Shown here: piece after piece, positions 55,316-64,000 of the stretch | How the letters are laid out: every line of letters begins with the position of its first letter | Position numbering within the stretch: the first letter of the stretch is position 1 | Position numbers and translations under genes: made by a program | DNA from: Forficula auricularia | Lineage: Eukaryota; Arthropoda; Insecta; Dermaptera; Forficulidae | Assembly: GCA_024734495.1 (NCBI GenBank) | Contig: JALMQS010000073.1 | Span: 1,184,379 to 1,248,378, forward strand | DNA length: 64,000 nt | Direction of reading: 5' to 3' | Notes under the pieces: model-generated | Told to the model about the DNA's origin: nothing | What the model saw: only the letters and a program-made list of their open reading frames with translations | Database searches by the model: none

Positions 55316-55352
55316 GAGACTATAATTTCGAAGGTTTGACCTTCATCATCAG
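55316..55352 (-). ncRNA. Hammerhead-ribozyme-like motif 5
   Basis: Minus strand: AAAGA, CTGATGA, T, stem II GAAGGT-CAA-ACCTTC (6 perfect pairs), GAAAT, TATA, GTC, TC. Sits alone in AT-rich DNA (55260-55860) with no visible second arm. Confidence 0.45.
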
Positions 55353-55879
55353 TCTTTAAATTAATATAATAATTCTTTATTAATTATTTCATCTATACAT
55401 CATAGAATTCAATAAATATATGGAATTTGTATAAAATAATACAGTCAATTATAAAATACAATAAGATAAAGAGCATTACCACAGTTAACAATATATTATT
55501 TTTATTATTATTATTTTATATAGAAACCCCGACTCTTCAAAAATAAACTACAGCCATAAATACCACATAGTTATAATTCTTTATATAAGCCATTTCAAGG
55601 GATGTTATTTCATAATTAGAAATTACTAATTTTTCCTCCTCGATTTCAGAACTTCATAATTATATATCGTGGGCAATATCATTAAATTACACTGAAATTA
55701 AATTTGACCAAAAATACCCTAATTCTGGTGGAGATTCCGCAAATGGATCGATCGTCCTTTCTGTCATGACAATCCGTTGGAAATCACAAATTCCAACAAT
55801 CCCTCCTTGAATTCATGCATTCTTGTGAAATTCTTGTGATCTCACTTGGCAATTTATTATACTCCGACAAACCCTTATA

Positions 55880-57661
55880 TAGGGTGGTCCAGAAAGAAAT
55901 TCATTTTTGAAAATAGATAGAAAACAAAACTATTATATTTAAAAGCGTTTAATCTTATACAATATAAAGTTTATTAAATGTAATTTTAGTTTTTTGAAAA
56001 TTAAATCGTCAAGATGACGTCATTGGCTGTTGCGACACTCTTCCAAACGGGCACGAAAATTTTGAAAAACTTTTACGATTTTCTTTTGAAATGGCTTCCA
56101 TTTTTTGCTGAATATTCAGCTTCAATTGCCGCAATGTTGTCGGATTATTAGCGTATACCTTGTTTTTAAGCTGTCCCCATAAAAAGAAGTCTGCTGGACT
56201 TAAATCGGGACTCCTCGGAGGCCAGCTTATATCATCCCTCCGTGAAATCAGTTTCTGAGGAAACATATCCCTTATCACGCGCATGCTCTGCATTCGAAGT
56301 TGCAAGAATCGCGAGAGCTTACAATCAAAACACATGGTTTCTCCAGGATGGAGTCACGTGTCACACTTCAAATGAGAGCATGTGCCTGATCCTCAGAAAC
56401 TGATTTCACGAGGGGTGACATAACCTGGCCTCCGAGGAGTCCCGATTTGAGTCCAGCAGACTTCTTTTTATGTGGAAACCTTAAAAGCAAGGTATACGCT
56501 AATAATCAGACAACATTGCGGCAATTGAAGCTGAATATTCAGCGGGAAATGGAAGCCATTTCAAAAGAAAATCCTACTAAAGTTTTCGTGCCCGTTTGGA
56601 GGAGTGTTGCAACAGCCAAGGATGATTTAATTTTCAAAAACTAAAATTACATTTAATAAACGTTATATTGTATAACAGGTATGGGCAACCTTTGCTTAGC
56701 TGAGGGCGTAATTTTGGGACTTAATCGCGGGCCGAAGGTAAGAAAAAGTAGGTAGTAGTGAATAAAATAGCGATAAATTTTATTTATTAATTATAATACT
56801 TAGCATAATTAAACATAAAAAGCAAATTAACAAAAAAAGATGGAAAAATCAAATGAAAATTAATGAGAGACTTGAGTTTGAAGCTGAGAAACAAGATGAT
56901 CAATATTGGGTCAATATCACTAGTACATAGGCACAAAGTGTTTTCTAAATTAACATCTGTAAGCCAAGTTCGATGATTATTTTTATTAATTTTCATGATT
57001 CAAAAAAGCTCCTCACATCGAATGATGTCAAATTGTTTTTCGTGCGAAAACTCTCAGGTGTAGATACTTTTCTTCGGAAAGGTATGTTCTGTAAAATTCG
57101 TTTAGTTCCACATCATAAAATTTAGACTTCAAATATGAGTCTTCTTGAAGCTCGATCAACTCCATTTGTAGGTGAAGCGGAGCCACTTCCACATTACACT
57201 TACCTACAAGGATTTGCAAAAATATTGAAAGTTCTATCCATATTCTTAAAATAGAAAACCTGATCAGTGAATTGCTCTGACAGTAGTTTCAGTTCTTAAT
57301 CATAGCGACCGTATTCAATGTTGATTGGTGACTGGATAATGTTAAAAAACGAAAACAGTTTTTACTTCTCATTTGTGTTTCCTACAAGCGAATTTTGTTT
57401 TGTAAAGCTTTAAGATGACTGTATAGCTGATTTAGCAATTGCCCTAGTTTTTGAAGCTTCAAGTTCAGGTCGTTAATTTTTTTGCACGAAATTTGAAATT
57501 TCTGAATCTCTCGCGGGCTGGATTGAAGCTCGTGGAGGGCCGGATCCGGCCTGGGGGCCAGGGGTTGCCCATATATGTTGTATAAGATTAAACGCTTTTA
57601 AATATAATAGTTTTGTTTTCTTTCTATTTTCAAAAATGAATTTCTTTCTGACCAACCCTAT
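55880..57661. mobile_element. Foldback made of two mariner-like 3' ends, with a nested hAT
   Basis: Ends TAGGGTGGTCCAGAAAGAAA and TTTCTTTCTGACCAACCCTA next to TA. The left arm encodes on the minus strand (56335-56009) a transposase C-terminus with WPPRSPDLSPADFFLWG, the third catalytic D being in PADFF. The right arm encodes the same part on the plus strand (56447-56644: SPADFFLCGNLKSKVYANNQ). The arms join near 56340-56380. This is an inverted dimer of a truncated mariner-superfamily element. The catalytic N-terminal half is absent from both arms. A hAT element sits in the right arm. Confidence 0.85.
56676..57577 (-). mobile_element. hAT element with decayed transposase
   Basis: 902 bp; ends CAGGTATGGGCAACC and GGTTGCCCATATATG (13 of 15 paired), flanked by a perfect 8-bp duplication TTGTATAA (56668-56675 and 57578-57585); the empty site is visible in the other arm of the host foldback. 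The minus strand carries VEVAPLHLQMELIELQEDSY and EFYRTYLSEEKYLHLRVFA (57219-57028), then after a shift a CEELF..MKINKNNHRTWLTDVNL segment. This matches the C-terminal region of hAT transposases related to the GTF2IRD2/ZBED5-type lineage. It retains only the C-terminal third, with a frameshift. Confidence 0.93.
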
Positions 57662-57769
57662 ATAATAAAACTTTAAATTTTTTATTCCTCTTCCAAATAT
57701 TTCTCTTGAATTAGAAATATTTTATCGGCTATCGAAAGTGTTTCAATACTTAATTGAAAAGTTTTTGTT

Positions 57770-58240
57770 TTGCCGAGAGTAGCAGAGTTGTTGATTCACA
57801 AAGAGAAACAAAGAGGTTGTCCTCTGCTTGATGCAAATTAACATACACACATATAATCGAGATTATATATCTGTATATATATTATTTATTTGTTTGAGAC
57901 TATAGTTTCGAAGACTTGGTCTTCATCATCAGTCTTTTTTTAATTATAAATGTTTTTCATGGAGTCAATATCGTATGGATATTTAAAATTTGGTTTTCCT
58001 TCTTCACTGGTGGTCAGTTTAGAACCAAAGAACATTCTTTTGGTTCACATTCAAATATAACAATATTTTTCCCTTTCTCCTTGTTTTACAAAGAGATGAT
58101 AATGAAGACCAAGTCGTCGAAACTATAGTCTCAAACAAATAAATAATATATATATACAGATTAGTATAATATGTGTGTATGTTTATTTACATTAAGCAGA
58201 GGACAACCTCTTTGTTTCTCATTGTGTTTCAATACTAATA
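57770..58240. repeat. Foldback with paired hammerhead-like motifs (AAAGAGGTTGTCCTCTGC arms)
   Basis: Left end TTTGCCGAGAGTAGCAGAGT as in the GGAGACAATAAAAG family. Arms GAAACAAAGAGGTTGTCCTC / GAGGACAACCTCTTTGTTTC and ATTTATTTGTTTGAGACTAT / ATAGTCTCAAACAAATAAAT. Minus motif at 57896-57935: CTGATGA, T, GAAGAC-CAA-GTCTTC (6 perfect pairs), GAAAC, TATA, GTC. The opposed plus motif (58098-58130) has a damaged CTGATGA. Confidence 0.7.
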
Positions 58241-58857
58241 TGTACTAGCTTTTCTTAAAATATATGCTTTTTGTTTTTAACAACCCTGTAGATATCCACT
58301 AATTTTACTTAAAAAATTCTCTAAAAGTGTTAAGCTGAAGAAAGAAGAGCAACTTTTTTTTATTCCACCCACTCATCAAATCCGACAGATAGAATTAGTT
58401 GCTTCTTTCAAGTGATTTCAATTATTCATCTATTTTATCTATCTATATTTAAAAGAAAAAGTAAAAAAGAAATAAATCAATAATTTCAACGGAAAGTAAC
58501 GGAACAAGTGATGAGCAAAAAATTCTCTTCTTCCATTCATTTTTTATCGTTTTTTTGGAGGGGGGGCTGAAAGGGGTGGAGAGGGGGATTTCAATTTTTC
58601 ATTTGACTTGTCATCCATTCACACGTCTTTCTTTTTCTTTTTCCTTCCAACCAATCATAATATTATCTATTTTGACAGAATAGAGAATAAAATATGGATT
58701 TTTTTTTCTTTGAATTATTTATATAGTAGACTAGAGAGCTAGCTCAAAAGGAATCCTCTTCTTCTTCCTTAGCTGAGAAATATCCGCCCACTGAACTTAC
58801 ACATTCTAAATTATCTAAAACAAAAAAATTAAATATAAAACTAAAGTTAAACAACAG

Positions 58858-59275
58858 ATTAAAAATTCACAATTCATTGGACAATGTTTTTTATTGAAGC
58901 TCTTATTCAATTTTCGTACAACGTTTCGTCTCCTCGAGGCTTTTTCAAGCACTCAATTGTTAGAGCAACATATATAACAATAAAAATAATTGAGACATAG
59001 TAGAATTTTTTTTCTTTTTAGATTGATACAATCTGTCATCTGTCAAATCCATCTAGACTTATTTTATTGTATCAATCTAAAAAGAAAAATTCTACTTATG
59101 TCTCAATTATTTTTATTGTTATCTCAACCAATGTTGCTCTAACCAATTGAGTGATGAAAAAGTCTCGAGAGAGACGAAGCGTTGTACAAAAATTGAATAA
59201 GAGCTTCTAATAAAAAACATTGTCCAATGAATTGTGAATTTTTAATCTACTAATTATAATGGACATTAATCAACA
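58858..59275. repeat. Foldback of the 40789 type, long form
   Basis: AGATTAAAAATTCACAATTC and its complement form the ends. The arms include CATTGGACAATGTTTTTTAT and GTACAACGTTTCGTCTC; the inner arms are TAAAAAGAAAAATTCTA-type. Hammerhead-like remains are at 59152-59182 (GTGATGA, AAAA, GTCTC-GAGA-GAGAC, GAAGC, GTT). Confidence 0.65.
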
Positions 59276-59309
59276 TAATAATATAAAAATAACATTAAAA
59301 TCGCGGGAA

Positions 59310-59646
59310 GCGGATAAAAATTAAACAGCAGAGTTAGTTATTCAATTTACCAGACGTTTCGTCACTTTATTGAGACTTCATCAGTGGCTGACAATTCGAT
59401 GCTGGCTGTCTTATAGTTGAGAGATTTTTGACAAAGAGCTATATTGAATGAGGAAAAATAAATAAATAATAACAACCTATTTTTTCAAAGAATTTGTGAT
59501 ATAATTAACTATGTAAGAAAAATAAATTTTTATCTCTTTTGTTCGCTATTTTCAGCCAATGATGAAGTCTCAATAAAGTGACGAAACGTCTGCTAAGTTG
59601 AATAACTAACTCTGTTGTTTAATTTTTTGTCCACTTCCCTGCGATT
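59310..59646. repeat. Foldback with paired hammerhead-like motifs (CAGACGTTTCGTCAC)
   Basis: Arms AAACAGCAGAGTTAGTTATT / AATAACTAACTCTGTTGTTT. Minus motif at 59350-59390: CAGCCA, CTGATGA, A, GTCTC..GTGAC, GAAAC, GTC, TGG (stem I GCCA/UGGU). The plus motif at 59553-59592 is the same but reads AATGATGA, so its first core base is mutated. Confidence 0.65.
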
Positions 59647-59888
59647 TTAAAATATTCATTTATTTATTTTTTTAATTAAAAAAAATGGTTTGGGATTAGT
59701 TTTGAATTTCAGTTAATGGTGAAAATAACCACTAGAGGCGTTACTTAACAGGAAATTAAACTACTATTCTTATGGTAGCAAAGATTGTGTTCCCCCATAA
59801 GCCAATGACGTAAGCACGTAAGGGGTAAATTTTTGTAATCATTAAATATATACTATAAACATACATATATTACACATATATGTATATT

Positions 59889-60560
59889 AGGTGGGTCAAA
59901 AAAATCCATTATTTTTTTTACAAGTGACACGGAAAAATGGGTTGCTAGACACCTTAAAAAAATTCTTTCTAAATATGAGCTCTTAATTTTAATAAGAAGA
60001 TCCTCCGCATCGCAGTTTCTTATTTTTTTCTCAGTCCAATAGAAAAAAAATCATACCTCATCATTAATTGATTGTACAGAAAAATGTTCTTAAAGAATTT
60101 CGTAGGAAATTTAATGCTCTACAAAAAAGGTATCTTATATTTTTTCCGTAAACCTCACCATTTGAAAGATATTGAAGATTTAAGTTTGATTATTTTAAGA
60201 CAAATTTCATTTTTGTTTATGAATTTTATAACTCGACAATAAATGGCTATTATAAAATTCGCAATACAAATTTTTGTAGGAAATTAACTGCTCTATAAAA
60301 AAGGTGTCTTATGTTTTGGCGATTAAATTAAGCGTTCAAAAGATATTCATCATCAAACTTTCATGTGTAAAGATTTTAAGAGTTTTTGATTAGATATTCG
60401 AAAAATTTCAATTTAATTTATGAATTTCATACAAATTTTGAAAATAAAACTCAAATAATACTTATATTAATGACAAAAAATGAAATTTGTATGAAATTCA
60501 TAAATTAAAATTGAAATTTTTCGAATATCTAATCAAAAACTCTTAAAATCTTTACAAATA
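59889..60560. repeat. Repeat with TAGGTGGGTCAAAAAAATCC end and inner palindrome
   Basis: Left end resembles a Tc1/mariner terminus. Internal segments GTAGGAAATTTAATGCTCTA and GTAGGAAATTAACTGCTCTA are a diverged tandem pair of about 170 bp. A palindrome spans 60370-60556 (AAAGATTTTAAGAGTTTTTG / CAAAAACTCTTAAAATCTTT). No gene. Confidence 0.5.
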
Positions 60561-60764
60561 TTATTATATATATTAAAAGTTAGCCAATTTAATTGATTAA
60601 AAATCGAGTTTTAAATCCCACAAACGTATTTTTTCTATATTAGAATTTGCAATTTAATTGATGAACTCAAAAATTGTTATTTAATTTAAAAAAATTATTA
60701 TACGGTATTTATTTATATACCTATAGATATATATAATAATCTGTAGGCCACTACAAGGTTGAAA

Positions 60765-60930
60765 TGAAAAACTGGGTGAGGGGGTAGGGTAAAGGGGGAA
60801 GTGGTTTCGGGATGGGGTGGATGGGTGCAGGGTGTGGGGTGAAGCGGTGGGGGTCCAGAGCGATAGGGGAGGTTCGGGGATTAATATATAGCTTTTAAAT
60901 AAAGCAAAAAGTTACCGAGCATTGCTCGGT
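60765..60930 (+). repeat. G-rich block followed by CCGAGC hairpin
   Basis: Dense runs of G on the plus strand (GGGTGAGGGGGTAGGGTAAA, GGGATGGGGTGGATGGG, GGTGGGGGTCC) capable of G-quadruplexes, then the hairpin ACCGAGCATTGCTCGGT (60914-60930), a word typical of rolling-circle transposon ends. Probably the 3' part of a Helitron-like element. Confidence 0.45.
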
Positions 60931-61120
60931 GGCCAGGTACTATGTTTTAAGCACTGCCGTGCCCCCAGATTTATTTACTGTTTTAAAACCTATTCTATAA
61001 TTAGTTGCATTTTCAATTTATTTTCAAAACTATTATTATTTTTAAATTTTTAAATATATTTAAATTTTTGATCAAATCAATTTTGACCATAAAACGAGAC
61101 GTTTCGCGCCAGGGGCTAGG

Positions 61121-61154
61121 GGGACGCCGGGCCGAAGGCCCGGGCGTCAGCTAG
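61121..61154 (+). repeat. Helitron-type 3' terminus, copy 2
   Basis: GACGCC-GGGCC, loop GAA, GGCCC-G-GGCGTC (11 pairs, one bulge), then AG and CTAG at 61151-61154, followed by T. This is the standard Helitron end: GC hairpin then CTRR before T. The 5' end was not located. Confidence 0.65.
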
Positions 61155-61274
61155 TTATAAATAAATAGACAAAATAAATTTATTCTAAATTAAGTTGTTT
61201 TTTTTTATTATTATAATTATTTTTTCAGTGTAATTATATTTTTAAAATTGTGGATGAAAAACTAAAACTTTTTT

Positions 61275-61515
61275 GAAGGAGACAATAAAAGAGTGTGTCT
61301 TCTGCTGGAATTATAAATTTTATTTATTTATAACGAAACTAAATGGCTAAATGGTTCTGACCAAAAGCCAGGAAGGGGGAAAAACCTTCTCCCTTTAAAA
61401 AAAAAAACGAAACTATAGTCTCGTTATAAATAAATAAAATTTATAATTCCAGCAGAAGACACACTCTTTTATTGTCTCCTTCAATATATAAAAATTCTGC
61501 TACTCTCTGCACAAA
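61275..61515. mobile_element. GGAGACAATAAAAGAG foldback, copy 4
   Basis: TTGAAGGAGACAATAAAAGA and TCTTTTATTGTCTCCTTCAA ends with 60-bp near-identical arms. The hammerhead core is replaced by AACTAAATGGCTAAATGGTT and filler; only GAAACTATAGTC remains at 61409-61421. Confidence 0.75.
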
Positions 61516-61999
61516 AACTTTCAATTTAATATAAAACTTTTTTTTCAAGACTCGATACGCTTTTCTTTATAAAAGGATTAGTTAATGAGGATTTTTAATG
61601 AAATATTTTTTCACCCTAACCCCACACGGTTTATATTCTTAAATTAACATTTATTCAATTTTTTGCTTCAAAGAAAGAAAATCGTTATTATTTTTTGACT
61701 ATAGAAACAGATTAAAATTTCAATAAAATCATTCAAAAGATTATATATTTTGAATAATATTGCATTTTTTAACCAGAATAGCTAGAAAGTTCAAAATCTC
61801 TAATCAGTTCTCCCCATTGGAAATACAAATATTTAAACACAAGAACGAACTTTCAACGACTTTTTGTTCTTAATTTATCGTGGTAATAATCTGTATCCAA
61901 CACACAGACAGAAAAAAAAATCATTGTTTAAAATAATTTTTCTCCATGTTCCAGACATTTTCTCACACAATGATTAAAGGGAATCGAATCATATCCTGT

Positions 62000-62440
62000 C
62001 ATGGAAAATGCTAGATATCTATAAATCTAAGAGTTTTAACAAAAAAGTGGTCCAAGTAAACGTTCAGTCAACAAAATTTCCTAGAGAATGATATGGAATC
62101 AAGTATCTAGAATGAGTGGTTTTCACTAGCGCTTGGTCCCGAACGGTTGGTCGGAGAAAAAAACCTAAATGATGAAATTTGTAGGAAATTTTATGAACAT
62201 TTTGAAAAGGAAGATTATTTAAGAAAAGTTGATAGTTTTGTAGTTATAAGCAAACCCCCCCACCAAAAAAGAAGATTTTTTTACTTTCTTTGGCATTTTT
62301 GACAATGTTTCGTCACGAAATTTTGTTAGCAAACCTCAGATTCGGATTCAGCACACCAAAAAACATATAGGATCAAGAAATCAAAACTACTCCAAAACAG
62401 AGCCCCTTTAGAGAACAATTTAACTGGACTAAAGAGGTAA
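62000..62440 (+). repeat. Copy of foldback repeat E interior and arm
   Basis: AATCTAAGAGTTTTAACAAA, GAGTGGTTTTCACTAGCGC, CCGAACGGTTGGTCGGAG, TTCGTCACGAAATTTTG match 10090-10200 and 10910-11120 in order. Confidence 0.55.
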
Positions 62441-62605
62441 TTCAGAAATTAAAAAAAGAACATAATTCTGGATTAAACATATTTAATATTTCGGGAATAA
62501 GGAACGTTAATAAGCTAAATAATTAAAATCTATTCCCGTTGATATTTTCGAATAAAATAATATCGAATAAACAAGTGTAAAAAAATAATAATAATCAAAT
62601 ATTAT

Positions 62606-62755
62606 TTTTTTAATAAATATAAAAATTAATAAATAATAATTTTCTTCAATAAATATAAACATTAATAAATAATAATTTTCTTCAATAAATATAAAATTAA
62701 TAAATAATAATTTTCTTCAATAAATATAAAATTAATAAATAATAATTTTCTTCTT
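62606..62755 (+). repeat. Minisatellite, about 45-bp unit, five copies
   Basis: Repeated TAATAATTTTCTTCAATAAA then TATAAANATTAATAAA, with only small changes between units. Confidence 0.85.
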
Positions 62756-62769
62756 AAATAATCCTTAGC

Positions 62770-63480
62770 CTATTAAGATTCCCCCGCCCCCTTTCAGCCA
62801 TCACAGGGGAGCGTTCGCTTGTCCAGACTACACATATGAAATATATTTAATTACGGTTAGTTTGCCATAATAAACGGTTTGCCGTTTCCATTAATCATCC
62901 CAAGATCCCTGCCCTTGGGGGGTTCTGACCCCCCTACTCCCGTGGCTCCGCCTCCGGTTGTACCTATCCACTATACTCGCTTTACAGAAACACGAGAGCC
63001 CCTGAAACTTATGCATTTCAAATTGACACTCCTGTGTATCTAATGCATTCCTAGGTGTTCAAGTTTATCATCATAATCTTTAGATCAGGGGTGCCTTTTA
63101 GATTCCCTGGAAGTATAAGAGTTGTTGAATTAATTAAAATACATTTCTAATAAAACGTTTTGAGATTGTTTTGATAAAAGAATTGTATTTATTAATTCTA
63201 TAGCTATTTATAAAAGGCAAAGTCGATTTGGTAAAGGCCTGCCATTTGAGCTTGATTTCCTTTCCTGCTGCTAATGCCCACCCACCCACTCACCCACGTC
63301 ACACTTGGCCAATCAATTAATTCCCTTTTAATGTATTTTTTTATTCCCCGCCCTTTCCCAGAGCACTTGCGTTTGCATATTGCAGCCATCCAGCCAGAAA
63401 CCCCCGCCAACTGACGCTCAACAAATCGACAAATAATACTAAATAAAGCAACAAATAATAATACCACAAACACTATTACT
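62770..63480. other. Non-repetitive, GC-richer block
   Basis: 62770-63010 has CCCCCGCCCCCTTTCAGCCA and CCTTGGGGGGTTCTGACCCC. 63230-63430 has CCCACCCACCCACTCACCC, GGCCAATCAATTAATTCCC (CCAAT and homeodomain-type words) and GCGTTTGCATATTGCAGCC (octamer-like). The 89-codon minus frame here (63473-63204) resembles no protein I know. Possibly regulatory; unproven. Confidence 0.3.
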
Positions 63481-63749
63481 AATACAATAACAAGGAAAAA
63501 AATTAATGGTAATATTTAATATCAGATCAGAGGGAAAATCAATGAAATCGTTACTAATTATTATTGTCCAGGACATGGACATTGCTGGACATGTTTATGG
63601 ACTGCACGTGCTAGCCTAATAAAAAGAAGACAAAACAAATATATTATACATTTTACGTGAGTTGCTAATATTAACAAATAAAATCAAAATCAAAAAATTT
63701 TATTGGCGAGCTCAGCCTGCCGGGGGCTAGAATGCCGTGGATTAATTGA

Positions 63750-64000
63750 CTTTTATTTAACCATACAGGGTATGTATTGTAATCGTGCATTTAAAAACTG
63801 TTGGTTTTTTCGAAATATCACAAAAACAGCTCAAACTATTTTGATAAAAACAATTGAGCGATACCATGGCGTTTCGGTCTATAAAAAAGCCTTATAGAGT
63901 GAATATCGAAAAAGTTATACCTTACGAGATATTAATTATTTTGTCGAATATTTTGAGCTACCAAATTTTGAACTAATCTTAGCAGAATTAGTTTTGGATT
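63750..64000 (-). repeat. Family A, minus-strand copy cut by the window end
   Basis: TTTAACCATACAGGGTATG, TATTGTAATCGTGCATTTAA, GAGCGATACCATGGCGTTTC and GAATATCGAAAAAGTTATAC in family order; the copy is partly rearranged after 63940. Confidence 0.6.

Noticed and set aside
56408..56425. Fifth copy of the CGAGGGGTGA MITE
   Set aside because: The word ACGAGGGGTGACATA aligns with GGAGGGATGATATA in the opposite arm of the same foldback, so it is transposase coding sequence.

Overview
This is a stretch of AT-rich eukaryotic DNA, most likely from an arthropod, probably an insect or other hexapod. The evidence is the repeat content: Tc1 and mariner relics, several hAT elements, tRNA-derived SINEs, non-LTR retrotransposon tails, Helitron-type ends and a very large number of foldback repeats, in a background of AT-rich spacer with no bacterial gene organisation. 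I could not identify the species. No intact, ordinary multi-exon gene is visible. The window looks like intergenic DNA or, more interestingly, the inside of a very long plus-strand intron. Two sites (7432/7433 and 45615/45616) have a strong pyrimidine tract and AG abutting a strong 5' splice site, with a second donor about 65-70 nt further on. This is the pattern of recursive splicing (ratchet) sites.

Gene-like content is small. At 1-415 (minus) lies a broken copy of a multicopy arthropod protein family. Two related leucine-rich genes without introns lie on the minus strand: 30918-32198, broken by a retrotransposon tail, and 38237-39228, with apparent single-base frameshifts. The other coding remnants belong to mobile elements: Tc1 (4975-5298), mariner (20335-21145), a second mariner-like family (20009-20290 and 55880-57661), non-LTR retrotransposon (33381-34312 and 31332-31616) and hAT (36366-37336 and 56676-57577).

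Most of the window is explained by a few repeat systems. (1) Two sister families, here called A (about 10 copies) and B (4 full copies), share one architecture: a hairpin next to each end and a short inverted motif (ACTTTACCATACA in A, ACTTTATCCAA in B). This resembles non-autonomous Helentrons. (2) Many foldback elements contain, in one or both arms, a hammerhead-ribozyme-like core (CTGANGA, stem II, GAAAC, GT-H). Several are flanked by direct repeats of variable length (10-14 bp), which points to retrotransposition by Penelope-like elements or their derivatives. (3) hAT elements and hAT-type MITEs have 8-bp target duplications, most of them perfect. (4) A tRNA-headed SINE (6228-6592) has a tail matching the 3' end of the non-LTR element at 33381-34312.

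Nesting gives relative ages. Examples: a hAT in a mariner-derived foldback (56676 in 55880-57661); a non-LTR element in a hammerhead-bearing repeat in a hAT (33381 in 32746-34494); a SINE in an AACCGACTTC repeat (23288); hAT-type MITEs in foldbacks (14151, 27251, 46007). Stretches not listed (415-838, 1600-1910, 2535-2760, 4555-4970, 5300-5885, 6600-7080, 7500-7770, 11230-12340, 13240-13800, 14640-15370, 17880-18650, 19490-19900, 23650-24330, 25040-25715, 35800-36355, 39970-40685, 43600-44250, 47840-48430, 49200-50160, 58260-58855, 61520-62000) are AT-rich sequence in which I see no gene or clear element, apart from small matches noted below.
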